DNA of 64,000 nucleotides from Carposina sasakii (Eukaryota > Arthropoda > Insecta > Lepidoptera > Carposinidae): assembly GCA_014607495.2 (NCBI GenBank), contig CP053155.1, forward strand, positions 13,268,001-13,332,000, in the 5' to 3' direction. The notes below the pieces were generated by a model. That model was not told the origin of the DNA and ran no database searches. It saw only the letters and a program-made list of their open reading frames with translations. How positions within the stretch are numbered: position 1 is the stretch's first letter; each line of letters starts with the position of its first letter. A program made the translations under genes and the position numbers. This document shows positions 1 to 10,834 of this stretch, one piece after another.

Positions 1-335
1 ACCCCAAATAAATGGGAACAGGGCAGGAAGATGATGATGACCTAATCACGTTGTATTAGGTACCGACTAGTATTGAAAAATACCTAATCCACATACCTAT
101 TCCAATATTTATGCCTCACCTGTAGTAGTAAGTAAGTTCCTTAGGGGTGAAAGATATTGTACCTACATATACTCGTAAATGTATATAAAATTTGTGTATG
201 TGCTTCATGTGTAAAGCAGTGCGCTTATAGAATACTTCTCATGCTGTGTGTGTGATTTCGGAACTAATTTCTTTTGTAGACTTTTACATAGATAAACAAA
301 GCAACTAGCGCCATCGTTCAAAGGAATTCTACCAA

Positions 336-622
336 TTTATAAAGGTGAAAGTTTGTATGTTTGTGAGTGTGTATGTTTGTTACTTCATCACGCAAAATCC
401 TGAAATGTATGGAACAGCTGATTTTTTTCACTATATCGGAGTTGGCCCCATAGTGAAAGTTGTTTCTTTTTACTTTCCTAGTTTCGTGTCAAAGGCAAAT
501 CACTAATTTCGGAAAGACCTTATATTAGCTTAGGTACGTATCAGAATAACACATTATACTTTTTATCCCGGGTAAATATTTTATCCCGTAATTTCGACAT
601 TTTGTTTTTTCTCCTGTCCATT
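336..622 (+). mobile_element. Helitron-like remnant with an inserted repeat
   Basis: Pieces match the body of the Helitron-like copies at 59857-60094 and 61514-61839: the phrase TTTGTTACTTCATCACG, then TTTATCCCGGGTAAAT and TTCGACATTTTGTTTTTTCT just before the usual 3' end. The 3' hairpin and CTAG are missing. Between about 403 and 525 it is interrupted by sequence related to the foldback repeat at 14710-14942 (shared AAAGTTGTTTCTTTTTAC). Confidence 0.5.
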
Positions 623-1396
623 ATAAAATGCATTCTCAGCACTAAACTTTACATACTTACTAATTATGATTATAGCTACTTACACCTTTGATTCTCTCCC
701 CTTTTTAGAAAATTCTCTCCAACGTTGAGCCATCTTCCTTTTGGAAACATATTTTTTAGTTTTATTTCCCATTAGTCCGAACTCAATCGAGTAATACCTA
801 CACCGCAAGATAATAAAAAATGCCACTGTCGTGGGCGAAAGCGACATAGACCCTACGTCGTCGGCGCACAGCGCGGTACTGAGCGTCAGCGGGCACGAAG
901 TTACTATTTAACGCTTTTCTGTAAGCATTAGAGTAGAATATCGCTTGCACGCTAAACAACTGATTGAGCTCAGAAGTAAAGAGCGTAAGTCTCAAAAAGA
1001 TTTTTATTAATTGTGTGTTCAATTATGATTGTTTTTTAATTTTGGCTTTACAAAAGTTTACTATCATTATTATCTTGACATCCGAATTTATTTTAAACGC
1101 CTACCTCATGTAATAGCCGAAATAAAAGTAAAAATGACTAAAAAACATGTCGATTTCAAAAAACAAAACTATCGAGCGAAAATCATTAAATCATGTTTTT
1201 GGTTTTACATGACATAGTTAAGGGTACTAAGAATATAGTGTAATAGTCTCACATTAAACAAACATGCACCCGTTTCAGCATATTTCATCAAAAAGATGCT
1301 AAATAAGGTCTGCCTCCTCTTAATACGATTTGGCCAAACGTGGATGACAAAATCGTGAAATGTAGACGATTTAACGATCTGGTCAAATTGAATTGG

Positions 1397-1449
1397 CCAC
1401 TTCATGAAATGCGACCACTTCATGAAATGCTCGACCATTTCATGAAATG
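1397..1449. repeat. Three tandem copies of a CTTCATGAAATG unit
   Basis: Three near-identical units, each containing the self-complementary TTCATGAA, lie in tandem with spacers of a few bases. No coding sense was seen. Confidence 0.7.
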
Positions 1450-2193
1450 ATCAATTTTACAATATGGCCACGACATATAGATAGATAGATTGTAGATTTA
1501 ACAATAAAGTTTTTCCATGCGTAAACAAATAATACGAATAAATTGCTCTTTATTTATTTACTGAACTAAAACGGTGGATATATAAAGATAATATATTTCT
1601 GCTGTAGCTGCAGATCTGATTTCTGGAGGATGTACTTCCAATGATGATTTTATAAGAACTGTACGGGTATTATATTCGTTAGTATTAAAATTACCATTCC
1701 GATCATACGAACCTTTACATTGCCAAGGACATTTACGAGTATATAGGTATAGGTATAGGTATATAGGTATATATTTATAACTAGAAACGAGCATGTAAAG
1801 TAGAAGGAGGTATGTCATGTTACGGCTATAATGTAGTTTGTATGGCTAAACTAAGCACTTGCAATATCAAATCCACAGCACAATAAACTGACCGGGTTTA
1901 TTACACGATACTCTATTCCAAGAAGAAGAACAATAAAACTATACCAGTAGATATACTTGCATATTTCTCGTCCAATAATATTAATACTGAACTATTAATA
2001 ACTGCAATTGTATATTCTTATCTCGAAGTGAGTGTGTATGGAGTCATACAAAAACACTTTATTACTGAAAAGGAAGCCTATCAAGAATGTACCGGAGTCG
2101 TGAGTACCTAGTACAGGCCCTATATAAAAAATCTCAAAGAAGAGTAGTGCCGGTTACTAGGATTGGTTCTGTACTAAACTACACCATTTTGTT

Positions 2194-2471
2194 ACCCGAC
2201 TGCGCCAAAAGGAGAGTTACGTTTTTAAAGTAGGTACCTATATGTTTGTATGTATATTTCTATAGGTTGAGAGGTATCATTAGATTTCGTCTTACCGCCA
2301 ATTTCAATAACCATTCTCGAGAGATTTTTTGGATATTTTAAATCTAATGTTCCATTGTTTTCATACAAAATTAAATTTCAATATGGAATAAAAAAAATCC
2401 GAGATTCTTTATGATCTCTAGTATTGAAATTGGCTTTTAGTCGTGAAAGTGACAATTTTACGCAGTCGGGT
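2194..2471. mobile_element. Inverted-repeat element with ACCCGACTGCG ends
   Basis: ACCCGACTGCG at 2194-2204 is mirrored by CGCAGTCGGGT at 2461-2471. A second inverted pair lies inside (GCCAATTTCAATA near 2298 and TATTGAAATTGGC near 2424). This suggests one element nested in another. Sequence related to the left end recurs at about 51545-51600. Confidence 0.45.
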
Positions 2472-2637
2472 ATTTCTCTAAAGAAATAAGGTTATTGTAT
2501 GCAGAATCTAACTAAATCTTAGCCACATTATTACCTTGTTGACTACGTTTAATTATGTATATCATAGCAGACTAGTCTACAAAAAGTTGCGATGAAAAGT
2601 GTGCGGAACCCCATAAAGGCGCGTTAAACTGGTGTCG

Positions 2638-2648
2638 CCGTGTTCTTG
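2638..2648 (+). repeat. 11-bp direct repeat, left copy, at the outer edge of the palindrome block
   Basis: CCGTGTTCTTG here is repeated exactly at 33331-33341. The two copies bracket the S-A-S-A' block. It could be a target-site duplication or junction microhomology; the last G overlaps the first G of S1 and the first CC of the right copy overlap the arm end. Confidence 0.7.
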
Positions 2649-3034
2649 GGTGAGTATAAAGCGCATACAAGGATTTCGCGTATCGTACATGACACCTCCG
2701 GAAATGCACGACAAATACTTCGATACATGTACTCCGTGTAACACGAACTATCGCACGGACATGGAATTGTCAGACATGGAATACACAGCTAATACTGCAC
2801 AGCTCATTACTACGCGTCCCGGATTGTACACCTGCGTACTTCGCGTACGAGTTACTTTGAGTACGACCTTGGACCGAGCGTTGCCCCCGTGACGTCACGC
2901 ACGCCGTCTCTGTCTTACATTCTCCTCTATGTGTGGGTTTGTGCGTTGTGCGCATGCTCCGCGCACACACAGCGCGAAACGGAAATCTACCAATTCTACC
3001 AAATGACACGAATAATGTAGGTATTGAGCATTAC
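2648..3034 (+). repeat. S1: outer copy of the palindrome spacer sequence
   Basis: These 387 bp are identical, as far as I can read, to 17991-18377 (constant offset 15,343). The segment starts GGGTGAGTATAAAG and ends GAGCATTAC, is GC-richer than its surroundings, and includes a TACTTCGCGTA motif shared with the foldback at 3077-3248. Open frames on both strands within it recur in S2 simply because the DNA is duplicated; I see no protein family. There is no copy of S at the right end of the block. Confidence 0.9.
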
Positions 3035-3076
3035 GGGTGAACGGAAGTCACGACAAATATTTGCCTGCCCAGGAAT

Positions 3077-3248
3077 GTACACCGGCGTACTTCGCGTAAA
3101 ATACTTCGTGTACCGGAATTCGTGTAAGAAAAATACGCGAAGTACGCTGCGTCAATTCCAGACACGTGCCGGATTACGTTACCGGACTTCGTCGCATACG
3201 CGAAGTATTCTGTCGCGAATTCCGGTTACACAAAGTACGCCAGTGTAC
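3077..3248. repeat. Foldback repeat with TACTTCGCGTA motifs at the left arm tip
   Basis: GTACACCGGCGTACTTCGCG at 3077 is mirrored imperfectly by a block ending AGTACGCCAGTGTAC at 3248. Inside, TACTTCGCGTA-like words occur in both orientations, with GGAATTCG spacers. The segment can fold into a long imperfect hairpin. It looks like one GC-richer repeat family that also makes up S1/S2. Confidence 0.7.
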
Positions 3249-4127
3249 AAAATACATGAACTCTCATGACCTTTCCTCGCCCCTCACCTCGTCATCCCCG
3301 CCAGGTCATCGAGTCCGGAAAATGGCGACAATTTAGGGTTACCACTAATATAAATATTAGTAGAAATGATTTGAGCCCATCTCTTTCTAACCAACTAGCT
3401 CTCTATAAAACTATCTCGCTCGATTTTAGACTAAAATTTATAAACAAAGAGAATATAATCACTATGTTTTATAAACACTAATGAAATCCATGCATATATT
3501 TTGTTGTCGATTTGCATTATATCATTCATAGAGGAAAATGTCATTGCATCAGTTTTCCTTCTAAATGTCTGTTTTTTGATTATTTTTATCTACAAATCTC
3601 GAGAAAACTGTTTTAAAACTTTATACGTCCCCATAGGAATACTTATGAATGAAATTAAGTAATGTACACGACGCAAAGTAGGCACAAAAATGCAATGATT
3701 ATGATGTTTAAACCCCGTACTTCGGAGAGGTAAGTTGTTGTTTAAGCGTACCTAATTAGATTTATTTGAAGAAAGTACATAATGTAGAGTGTAGACTATG
3801 TATGATGCAAATACAAAAACAGGTTAGTTAAGTAAAGTTCTCTAATTCTCTATACACCCAAAAACAGCAAATGTACCTACGTAAAGCATGCCTTGTGAAC
3901 CATTGAAGCTAGTCATAATGTCCAAATACCAATAAAATTCCGCCCTAGTACATAATAACTAGCAAAAAATACATGTTACCTATTGTATTAGTTAGTAGGT
4001 TAGGTATCTACCTTACAATAAAGTGAGATTCAGTATTTGGTAAGTATTCTTAAACATTAAACTAGCTTTGGTATTTTGTACCTACATTCCTTGTCTGCCG
4101 TAAGTGTCAACTGAGAAACTTGGGCAT

Positions 4128-4200
4128 ACTCGGCCATTCGGCTATGCTTAATGTGGTTGTGGGATCTCCTTTAGGATCCTGCAGTTCCTGCTACCCCAAT
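4128..4200 (+). repeat. Fragment of a dispersed repeat family (GATCCTGCAG family)
   Basis: Contains GTGGGATCTCCTTTAGGATCCTGCAG-like sequence followed by GCTACCCCA. The same order (GTGGCTGTGGGATC, CCTGCAGTTCTGGCTACCCC, then GGAACACAG) recurs at about 6740-6930 (inverted), 36575-36690, 41110-41350, 45905-46075 (inverted), 47930-48140, 49325-49420 and 52415-52600 (inverted). Probably a SINE or LINE tail; mirror copy near 32167-32240. Confidence 0.6.
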
Positions 4201-5067
4201 GTATTAACTATAGTTACTCCCAAGTAGCATGACCTGCAAAACACGATATGATAAACCGATTTATCGACATTTAGCCTGTCAAATTACGATAAATATAGCT
4301 GCGATGTTGAATTTTGTATAGAGACTATACAATATCGTACGATACGATATCCACGATGCGTGGTCATGTGCATTGATAATGTGACATCAGCACTCTAAGA
4401 TGATGCAAAAGCATCCCAAGGATAAAATTCTAACTAAGTAATCATACTTAAATGCTTTCTTTTTCTTTAGGACCAAAAGGGGTGAAAGAGGAAGGCTTTT
4501 CATTCCAGCAACAGTCCAAAATTGATATGGCTGGGCTGTATAGTAAGTTGATGACTTGATGAGTAATGTACCCGTACAAGCATAGTTGCAATCTAGGAAG
4601 ATTTTTAGATTCTTAATACTAATAAGAACTTTGACAAGACAGATAAATATCAGTCAATAATATTAATCTTTATTTTAAAGACTTGGAGAAAATGCATCTA
4701 ATATTATGTATTGTTCATCAAGTGCCTACCATTTTTAGACCTAGGTACCTAGTCACATATGATAAAGTCTGAAATATTGCAACCAATGTATTGTAATAAT
4801 AAATTACTAAAATACATATGTACTTACCCTTTTTTATTTTTATCTAAAACCAAATTATTATTACGATGTATGCATTATAGGTACATACATTATACATGTT
4901 TTTAATCTTAAAATATTGCTGCAGTAAAACATCAGTCACTAGTTGCTAGGTTGTTGCCTGAGAGAATGCCCCTAACAAAATAATGAAACATGAGGTGTCT
5001 ACTGATAGACTTATACCATTTGACTTAGCATTGTCCAAACTATTACCTTTCTGGATACTGGATATAC

Positions 5068-5190
5068 ATCATCATCAGCTTATTACAGTCCACTGCTCGA
5101 CGTAGGCCTCCCCCAGGGCATGCCACAAGACTGCCATGGAGGGTATTTGCCCATAGTCACCAAGCTGGGCAGGCGGGTTGGTGACCGCAG
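5068..5190 (-). repeat. Dispersed repeat with TAGGCCTCCCCCAGGGC core
   Basis: The string CATCATCAGCTTATTACAGT, then GTAGGCCTCCCCCAGGGC, then GCCCATAGTCACCAAGCTGG is shared with 48945-49075 (opposite orientation, ending in a TGATGATGATGA tail) and in part with 46850-46935 and 45375-45490. A simple-repeat tail suggests a LINE or SINE 3' end on the minus strand here. Mirror copy at about 31167-31300. Confidence 0.6.
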
Positions 5191-5584
5191 TTTATATTTT
5201 GGACTATGTTGTCAACACGGGAGGCGCTGCTTCCTTCTCCTGGAAACCCTTAATCGCCTCATACGATACCCACGGGCAGACATGGTGTGGTAGTGGTAAA
5301 AATTCTACTCTGCCGGCACCACCATACATACACTGATAAAAATCACACCTCTTTCCCGGGGTAGAAAGAGTTCATGAATCTCCAGTTGCTTCATTCCTAC
5401 TTAATACACCCCTTTTTAGTTTTATGATATTCTATCAAGGGTAAGACTTGGAAAAAATATTCATAGTATTGCAAAATAAATAAGTACGGTATGATATCTT
5501 TAGTTAGATAGACTTAACTTACCCATGTCGTAACTCTTAACATTTTGTATACAAGTAATTTTACTCCATAGAATTCAGTAGTTT

Positions 5585-5591
<7 letters not shown>

Positions 5592-5669
<78 letters not shown>
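5592..5669. repeat. (TA)n microsatellite, left arm
   Basis: Nearly pure TA for about 78 bases. Its mirror at 30689-30763 is slightly shorter, and the sequence just outside differs by about 10 bp, so this is a point of arm divergence. Confidence 0.95.
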
Positions 5670-5676
<7 letters not shown>

Positions 5677-5689
5677 AAACATATAGGCT

Positions 5690-5872
5690 ATAATGCAATG
5701 TCATACATGTCATAAATGAGTGAATTTGAGAAAGTCCAGGGCGGGTCCCTAGTTATACTTATAAACCTTTCTCTTAAATCAATATCTATTTTTTAAAAAC
5801 CGCTTTGAAATATGTCGCAGAGTTTAAAAAATCTATGGCATACATAGGGACAGCCAGACAGCGGAACAACTT
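5690..5872. mobile_element. Helitron-like fragments
   Basis: GGGCGGGTCCCTAG at about 5739-5752 resembles the 3' end GGGGCGGGTCGCTAG of the copy at 44005-44451. The stretch 5755-5872, read on the minus strand, matches that copy's 5' half (CAAAGTTG, GCTGTC, TGTCCCT, then GGTTTATA). Order and orientation suggest two broken pieces. Mirror at about 30485-30667. Confidence 0.45.
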
Positions 5873-6739
5873 TGTTTGTAATGTGTATGTATGGACATTA
5901 CTGTATACATAAATCTCTTTACTATATGTATTTACCATTTTTAACAGTTCATATATACCTAGTTATCATTGTGTGTGTGAGTATGAGCACACAAGCGGGT
6001 TCAAGTCATGAAAATAATTATAAATTAAAAGCCACTATGGATTGTAAAACAGGTTATAAAAGTAATAAATCAATAAAACTGCATTTATGTATCTGTTTAG
6101 AATATAATATATAGGTATTTATACATATAATAAATTACCTTCTTGGGTATGTTCTGTTGGTGCAGGATGGTTCTTCTTTAAAGCTCCATATTAGCAACAC
6201 TACCTCAACCATAGAAGTCATTAATAATATTCACAGAGTATCTCTACTGAGATCAGTTGGAAAAACATGCCAACTAATAATTGGATGTATTTATCATTAT
6301 AATTGTCAAGAACCATAGACCCTCTGTTAGAACTGCATTCAGGAGTTGCTTTATTGTAAGTAGGTACTAACTGTGCACCTGTGCACTGTGTGTTAAAATG
6401 CTTCAATGAATTGGTTTTTAATTAGAGCATTTCTTCTGACAACCTGTTGATAATTTCTGGAACTTGATCGTAGTTATGAAATAAGTAATTAGGTAATATA
6501 AAGGCTACACAAATGGAGGGGCCAGACATGACTAGTTACAATTTCCTCTAAATATGCAAATTAAAGAAGGATTAGTAAGTTAGATTAGGTTTCACCAGAG
6601 AAGGAAGTAATTTCTTTTGTAAATTCCTCTCTGTTTACTATAGTCATGTGTACAATAAAGAACAAGTAAGGGGTTAATCGTCATAACAGGTACATCATAA
6701 AAATACTTGTAAGTTAAGCATGTTTTACATATAGACACA

Positions 6740-6930
6740 GCTATGTTCCCGAAATGGGTTAGCCAGAACTGCAGAGTCATCAAGGAAAACACACCACAGC
6801 CACGTTTAGCATAGAGGAGCCAGATGTAAACGTTTTTTAGCTGCTTATCGCGTGAGTGAATCCTAGTGTTCCTTTAGTCCACTTTTAGGAGATGCGCGGA
6901 AGAAGATGCAGCTGATATATTATAGTGAAG
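6740..6930 (-). repeat. Copy of the GATCCTGCAG dispersed repeat family
   Basis: On the minus strand it reads from GCCGATGTGGGGCTTCACTA through the GATGCAGCTG-type block to the CTGCAGTTCTGGCTAACCCA block. The same order is seen at 47930-48140, so these are full-length copies of one family of about 200 bp. Mirror at about 29427-29617. Confidence 0.6.
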
Positions 6931-7735
6931 CCCCACATCGGCAAAGTATGTTTTACATTAAATACAATTTACCAACAACAATCAACAATTTTTTCTTAAC
7001 AATTTATAGATACATACACAGAACACATTTACTCCTAGCGGATAGCTACCTACGGTTTTAGGTTAGGAACAGAACAGGAAAGTAAGAACTTGAGGAGCTG
7101 TTTTAATATGGTATTAATCAATCTAATGCTTAGATAAAATTATAACTAGATTCAGTGACAGCGCTCAAAAAATGGCACGACAAATATCTGCACAAATGTA
7201 TGGCTGGGCGTCTATTGTCACAAATCGATAAAGCAAAGTCGTGTCTTATGGTAACTAAATAAGATTCAAGTTTAAAAATCAGATCTAATGCAGTTATTAC
7301 GTTTATATGGATTCACTCGTGCCACTTTTTATAAATATTTTATTATGAGACCCCGCGTCTACCTATAAACATGTCACTGATCTAATGTAAGCTTTGACAA
7401 GGAAATAAATAATGTATGAAAACTAGATCGCAAACAGGTGTTGAGAAATTAAGTGTTTTATATTTTTACATACTTTATATATTTATGTTATGTATTTGGT
7501 TTTTAATTAAAAATTTTATAAAGATGTGTAAGTAAACATTATAATTTGTATTACCGAGTTGGTATGATAATTTACCATACCAACTCCACATCACTTATCG
7601 GCTCCGTGTCTACCAGAGAGAATACAAACAAATATAGTCATTGACAAATTGAGTTTAGTAGGCTAAGGAAATTATATCCGTACAGCCCAGCAATATAAAC
7701 AATAAGGTTGTGCGAGTTTTTTTGTTCCAGAGTTA

Positions 7736-7930
7736 TCTATAGGTATACTACTAATATTTTAATAAGGTGAACTTTGATTGTTTGTTTATTTGGCTCCGAA
7801 ATTACTGAACCGATTAAAAAAAATATTTTACAATTAGAATCCTTATTGGACCCGGATGAACACAGGCTGTAAGGGTTTCCCGAAATTCTCATGGGAAGGA
7901 GACAAACAGGAATTTCAAATTTTAACAAAA
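7736..7930 (+). mobile_element. 5' part of a non-autonomous Helitron
   Basis: Begins TCTATAGGTATACTACTAAT after an A, as expected for an A|TC insertion end. It continues with CTCCGAAATTACTGAACCGA, GGACCCGGATGAAC and TTTCCCGAAATTCTC, shared with the minus-strand element ending at 10834. No CTAG hairpin end was found for it. Mirror at about 28427-28621. Confidence 0.55.
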
Positions 7931-8230
7931 ACCATATGACATGTAGAGATGAAATCTTAGATTATATACTCTTACAGATGCCACGTAAATAACGTCACTA
8001 CAGATAGAACGAATAAGCGATATATAACTAAGGCTAAAACAAAACAGGGTAGATCTTTTATTTCATTCGCGTAACCATTTTTTGAGTGGATCCAAGTTGT
8101 CAAAGGATCCAAAACGTCAAAGCTAGTTTACCATTAAGTACTTTACCTGTCATTATGTGTGATTGTTGTGATCGGTTGACTTTATTATTTTAAAGTTAAA
8201 GGGTATTTTTCTGTGTTTAATCCTATAAAA

Positions 8231-8375
8231 TCTATACATATAATAAAAATGTAACGGATCACTGTCTGTACATGGAAGATATATGAGAAAAAATATTATA
8301 GGAGAGCTTTATCAACGCAATAGTACCCAAAATAATGATTTTTGGATTTTTTTTCTGTTTGTCCACAGTTATCGC
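8231..8375 (+). mobile_element. Helitron 5' end fused to an RTE fragment
   Basis: TCTATACATATAATAAAAAT at 8231 and the following ~120 bp match the 5' part of the complete minus-strand Helitron at 61514-61839 (shared GATATATGAGAAAAAATATT, CTTTATCAACGCAA, GTACCCAAAA). At about 8365-8390 the Helitron sequence stops and RTE endonuclease sequence starts. Mirror at about 27982-28126. Confidence 0.7.
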
Positions 8376-9783
8376 TGGTGACGTACAATGCGCGCACGCT
8401 GAGGAGGACACAAAGCTCTATGAGCTGGAAGAGGAAATGAGTAAGTTGCGGTGGGATATTGTAGGGTTATCTGAGGTCCGAAGACAGGAAGAGGATACGA
8501 TAACCCTGAAATCTGGCAACTTACTCTACCACCGGGAAGGTGATCATAAGTCTCAGGGTGGTGTTGGGTTTATCGTCCACAAGTCCCTCGTAAACAGCAT
8601 CAAATCCATCACGAGTGTGTCGAGCAGGGTAGCATACCTGATACTCAAAGTATCAAAAAGGTACTCATTGAAGGTCATCCAGGTATATGCGCCGACCTCG
8701 ACGCATCCGGATGACGATGTGGAGGTTATGTATGAGGACACAAGTACAGCCATACATACCTCTAAAACTCATTTCTGTGTTGTTATGGGGGACTTCAATG
8801 CGAAACTGGGCAAGCGGGGTGAGAATGAGTTGAAAGTGGGACAATTTGGATCCGGCGACAGGAACCCCAGGGGCCAGAGGCTGGCCGATTTTCTAGAGAT
8901 GGAGGGACTCTTTATGATGAACTCCTTCTTCAAGAAGCCGCCTCATAGGAAATGGACCTGGCTCCATCCCAACAAGCACACGAGGAACGAGATAGACTTC
9001 ATATTGACCACCGATAGACGGATATTCAATGATGTCTCAGTGATCAACACGGTGAAAACCGGTACCGATCACCGAATGGTTCGAGGCACATTGAATATTA
9101 ATGTCAAACGGAAGAGATCACGACTAATGAAGTCTACACTCCGACCCTCATCCGTGCACATTCAAAACCCCGAGAGCTTTCAACTCGAGCTGACAAACCG
9201 CTTTGCTTGCCTAGAGGATTGCATGTCAGTGGACGATATAAATAACAGGCTGGTAGAAACTGTCCACACGGTGGGGTCTAAATTCTTTAGACCTAACCGT
9301 AGAAATAGACCCCAGAAACTAACTGATCATACCCTCAACCTCATGGCGAAAAGGCGCGCAATGTCTCTACAGTCCTCTGATGACGCTGAAGCATATCGGC
9401 AGCTCAATAGACGTATCTCCAAGTCTCTGCGACACGACATCCGCAGCTTTAATACTCGCTGCGTTAAGGAGACAATAGAGCGAAACCAAGTATTCGCAAG
9501 AGAATTATCTATTGGGCAGAGCCAGTTGACGAAGCTGAAGACAGAGGACGGCAGTGTAGCGTCTACCATACCAGAGGTGCTAAGGGAGATTGAGAGGTTC
9601 TATGGACAGCTATATACCTCGGTCGCTAAATCTGTTAGATTAGGCAAAGACCCAAGAGCCAAGCTCACCCGACACTATACTGAAGACATCCCGGATATCA
9701 GCCTGTACGAGATTAGGACTGCCCTTAAACAACTAAAAACAACAAAGCGCCGGGTGACGATGGAATTACATCAGAGCTACTAA
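8335..9783 (+). pseudogene. RTE-type retrotransposon endonuclease region, frameshifted (left arm)
   Basis: An open frame of 482 codons related to the endonuclease/exonuclease/phosphatase domain of RTE non-LTR retrotransposons, a family often mislabelled 'craniofacial development protein 2-like' in insect genomes. Visible landmarks are DIVGLSEVRR (residues 41-50, with the catalytic glutamate), MGDFNA (151-156), EIDFIL and GTDHRMVR (TDH near 244-246). The first ~15 residues come from upstream Helitron sequence, so the ATG is not the native start and the true N-terminus of the nuclease is gone. After residue ~465 the reading leaves the family; the RT frame resumes at 9744 in another frame, consistent with loss of one A from the A run at 9735-9739. 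It is therefore a dead copy. The same lesion is in the mirror copy. Confidence 0.85.
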
Positions 9784-10115
9784 GAGCGGGTGGAACTCCG
9801 GTACTGAAGGTCCTCCAAAGGCTTTTCAATTCCGTCCTGCTCGAAGGCGTAACACCGGAAGCATGGAACAGAAGTGTGGTGGTGCTGTTCTTTAAAAAAG
9901 GCGATAAAGCCTTGCTGAAGAACTATAGACCCATCTCGCTTCTGAGCCATGTTTACAAGTTGTTTTCAAGGGTAATCACGAATCGTCTTGATCGCAGGTT
10001 TGATGACTTCCAGCCTTCCGAACAAACCGGTTTCCGAAAAGGGTTTAGTACCATAGATCATATCCATACGCTACGGCAGATTAGAAAAATAGGGGTTTTC
10101 GTAAAATTGAATTAA
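9744..10115 (+). pseudogene. RTE reverse-transcriptase N-terminal fragment (left arm)
   Basis: Directly downstream in a shifted frame: KAPGDDGITSELLRAGG, then FFKKGDKALLKNYRPISLLS, then QPSEQTGFRKGFSTIDHIHT. These are the first conserved blocks of a non-LTR reverse transcriptase. After about 10087 the sequence departs from the family (IRKIGVFVKLN, stop at 10115), well before the catalytic YADD box. Loss of the 3' part is unlike ordinary LINE insertions, which lose their 5' end, and fits deletion or capture inside the surrounding Helitron-like sequence. Confidence 0.8.
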
Positions 10116-10199
10116 CTATAAATAAACATACTCGTATATAATAAATAAACGTTTTTAGAAAAATTGAATTTATTAAAGCACAAGTCTTGGACGGGATCC

Positions 10200-10834
10200 T
10201 GCTGTCGTGATTGCGAGTTGTATACTGAGGTGTCAGAGAGTGGCAAAAGTGTACCGGTTTTATCGCCTGTACTACAGAGGAATTTCGGGAAATCCGTTCT
10301 TAGTACTCCCTCGCAGTCCCTAATAAACGTACAGATCTGATTTCAAATACATATGTATCGCGGTTGTCGTAAAAAAATGAATTGCCGTTTATCTCATTCC
10401 CGTGGGAATTTCGGGAAATCCGTACCTAGTGCTTCCTCCGGGTCCGAAATGAACATGTATGCCCAACTTCAGATCCATATATATAGCGGTTTCCGTAAAA
10501 ATTATGAATTCCCGTTTGTCCCCTTCCCGTGGGAATTTCGGGAAATCCGTTTTTAGTCCTCCCTCGCTGTCCCCAATTAGTCCTCCCTCGCTGTCCCCAA
10601 TAAACATATATGCCCGATTTCAGCTTCATATGTATAGCGGTTTTCGTAAAAAATATAGAATTCCCGTTGGTCGCCTTCCCGTGGGAATATCGGGAAATTC
10701 TAATAGCCTATGTTCATCCAGGTCTAAGAAGGATTCCTACGGTGAAAGAATTTTTGAAATCAGTCCAGTAGTTTCGGAGCCTATTCGCTGCAAACAATCA
10801 ATAAAAGTTTACCTCTTTATAATATTAGTATAGA
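10200..10834 (-). mobile_element. Helitron 5' end on the minus strand, carrying the tandem array
   Basis: Read on the minus strand it begins TCTATACTAATATTATAAAG at 10834, preceded by an A. It continues through CTCCGAAACTACTGGACTGA and CCTGGATGAACATAGGC into the 126-bp array. The 3' boundary is not visible to me; 10200 is an estimate. Mirror at about 25523-26157. Confidence 0.6.
10279..10705 (+). repeat. ~126-bp tandem array with a nested 24-bp duplication
   Basis: The word GGAATTTCGGGAAATCCGT recurs at 10279, 10405 and 10532 and, as GGAATATCGGGAAATTC, at 10684. Spacings are 126, 127 and 152. The last unit is longer because AGTCCTCCCTCGCTGTCCCC plus AATT is itself duplicated (about 10555-10602). 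The array lies inside the minus-strand Helitron whose 5' end is at 10834, and a diverged single unit lies outside the palindrome at 33601-33715. Mirror at about 25652-26078. Confidence 0.85.

Larger units (their letters stand above)
1..2637. other. Left flank of the palindrome, repeat-rich, no convincing gene
   Basis: AT-rich sequence without a credible host exon. It holds a Helitron-like remnant (336-622), a GC-richer patch at 790-960 whose open frame on the minus strand I do not recognise, a short tandem repeat (1397-1449), a TATAGG microsatellite near 1741-1775 and an inverted-repeat element (2194-2471). It is not repeated on the far side of the palindrome. Confidence 0.6.

Noticed and set aside
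798..1022. 74-codon minus-strand frame in a GC-richer patch
   Set aside because: No family recognised and no splice support; probably repeat-derived.
2632..3009. Open frames on both strands in S1 and again in S2 (17993-18352)
   Set aside because: They recur only because S is duplicated; the translations are arginine/cysteine-rich products of GC-rich repeat DNA with no family resemblance.
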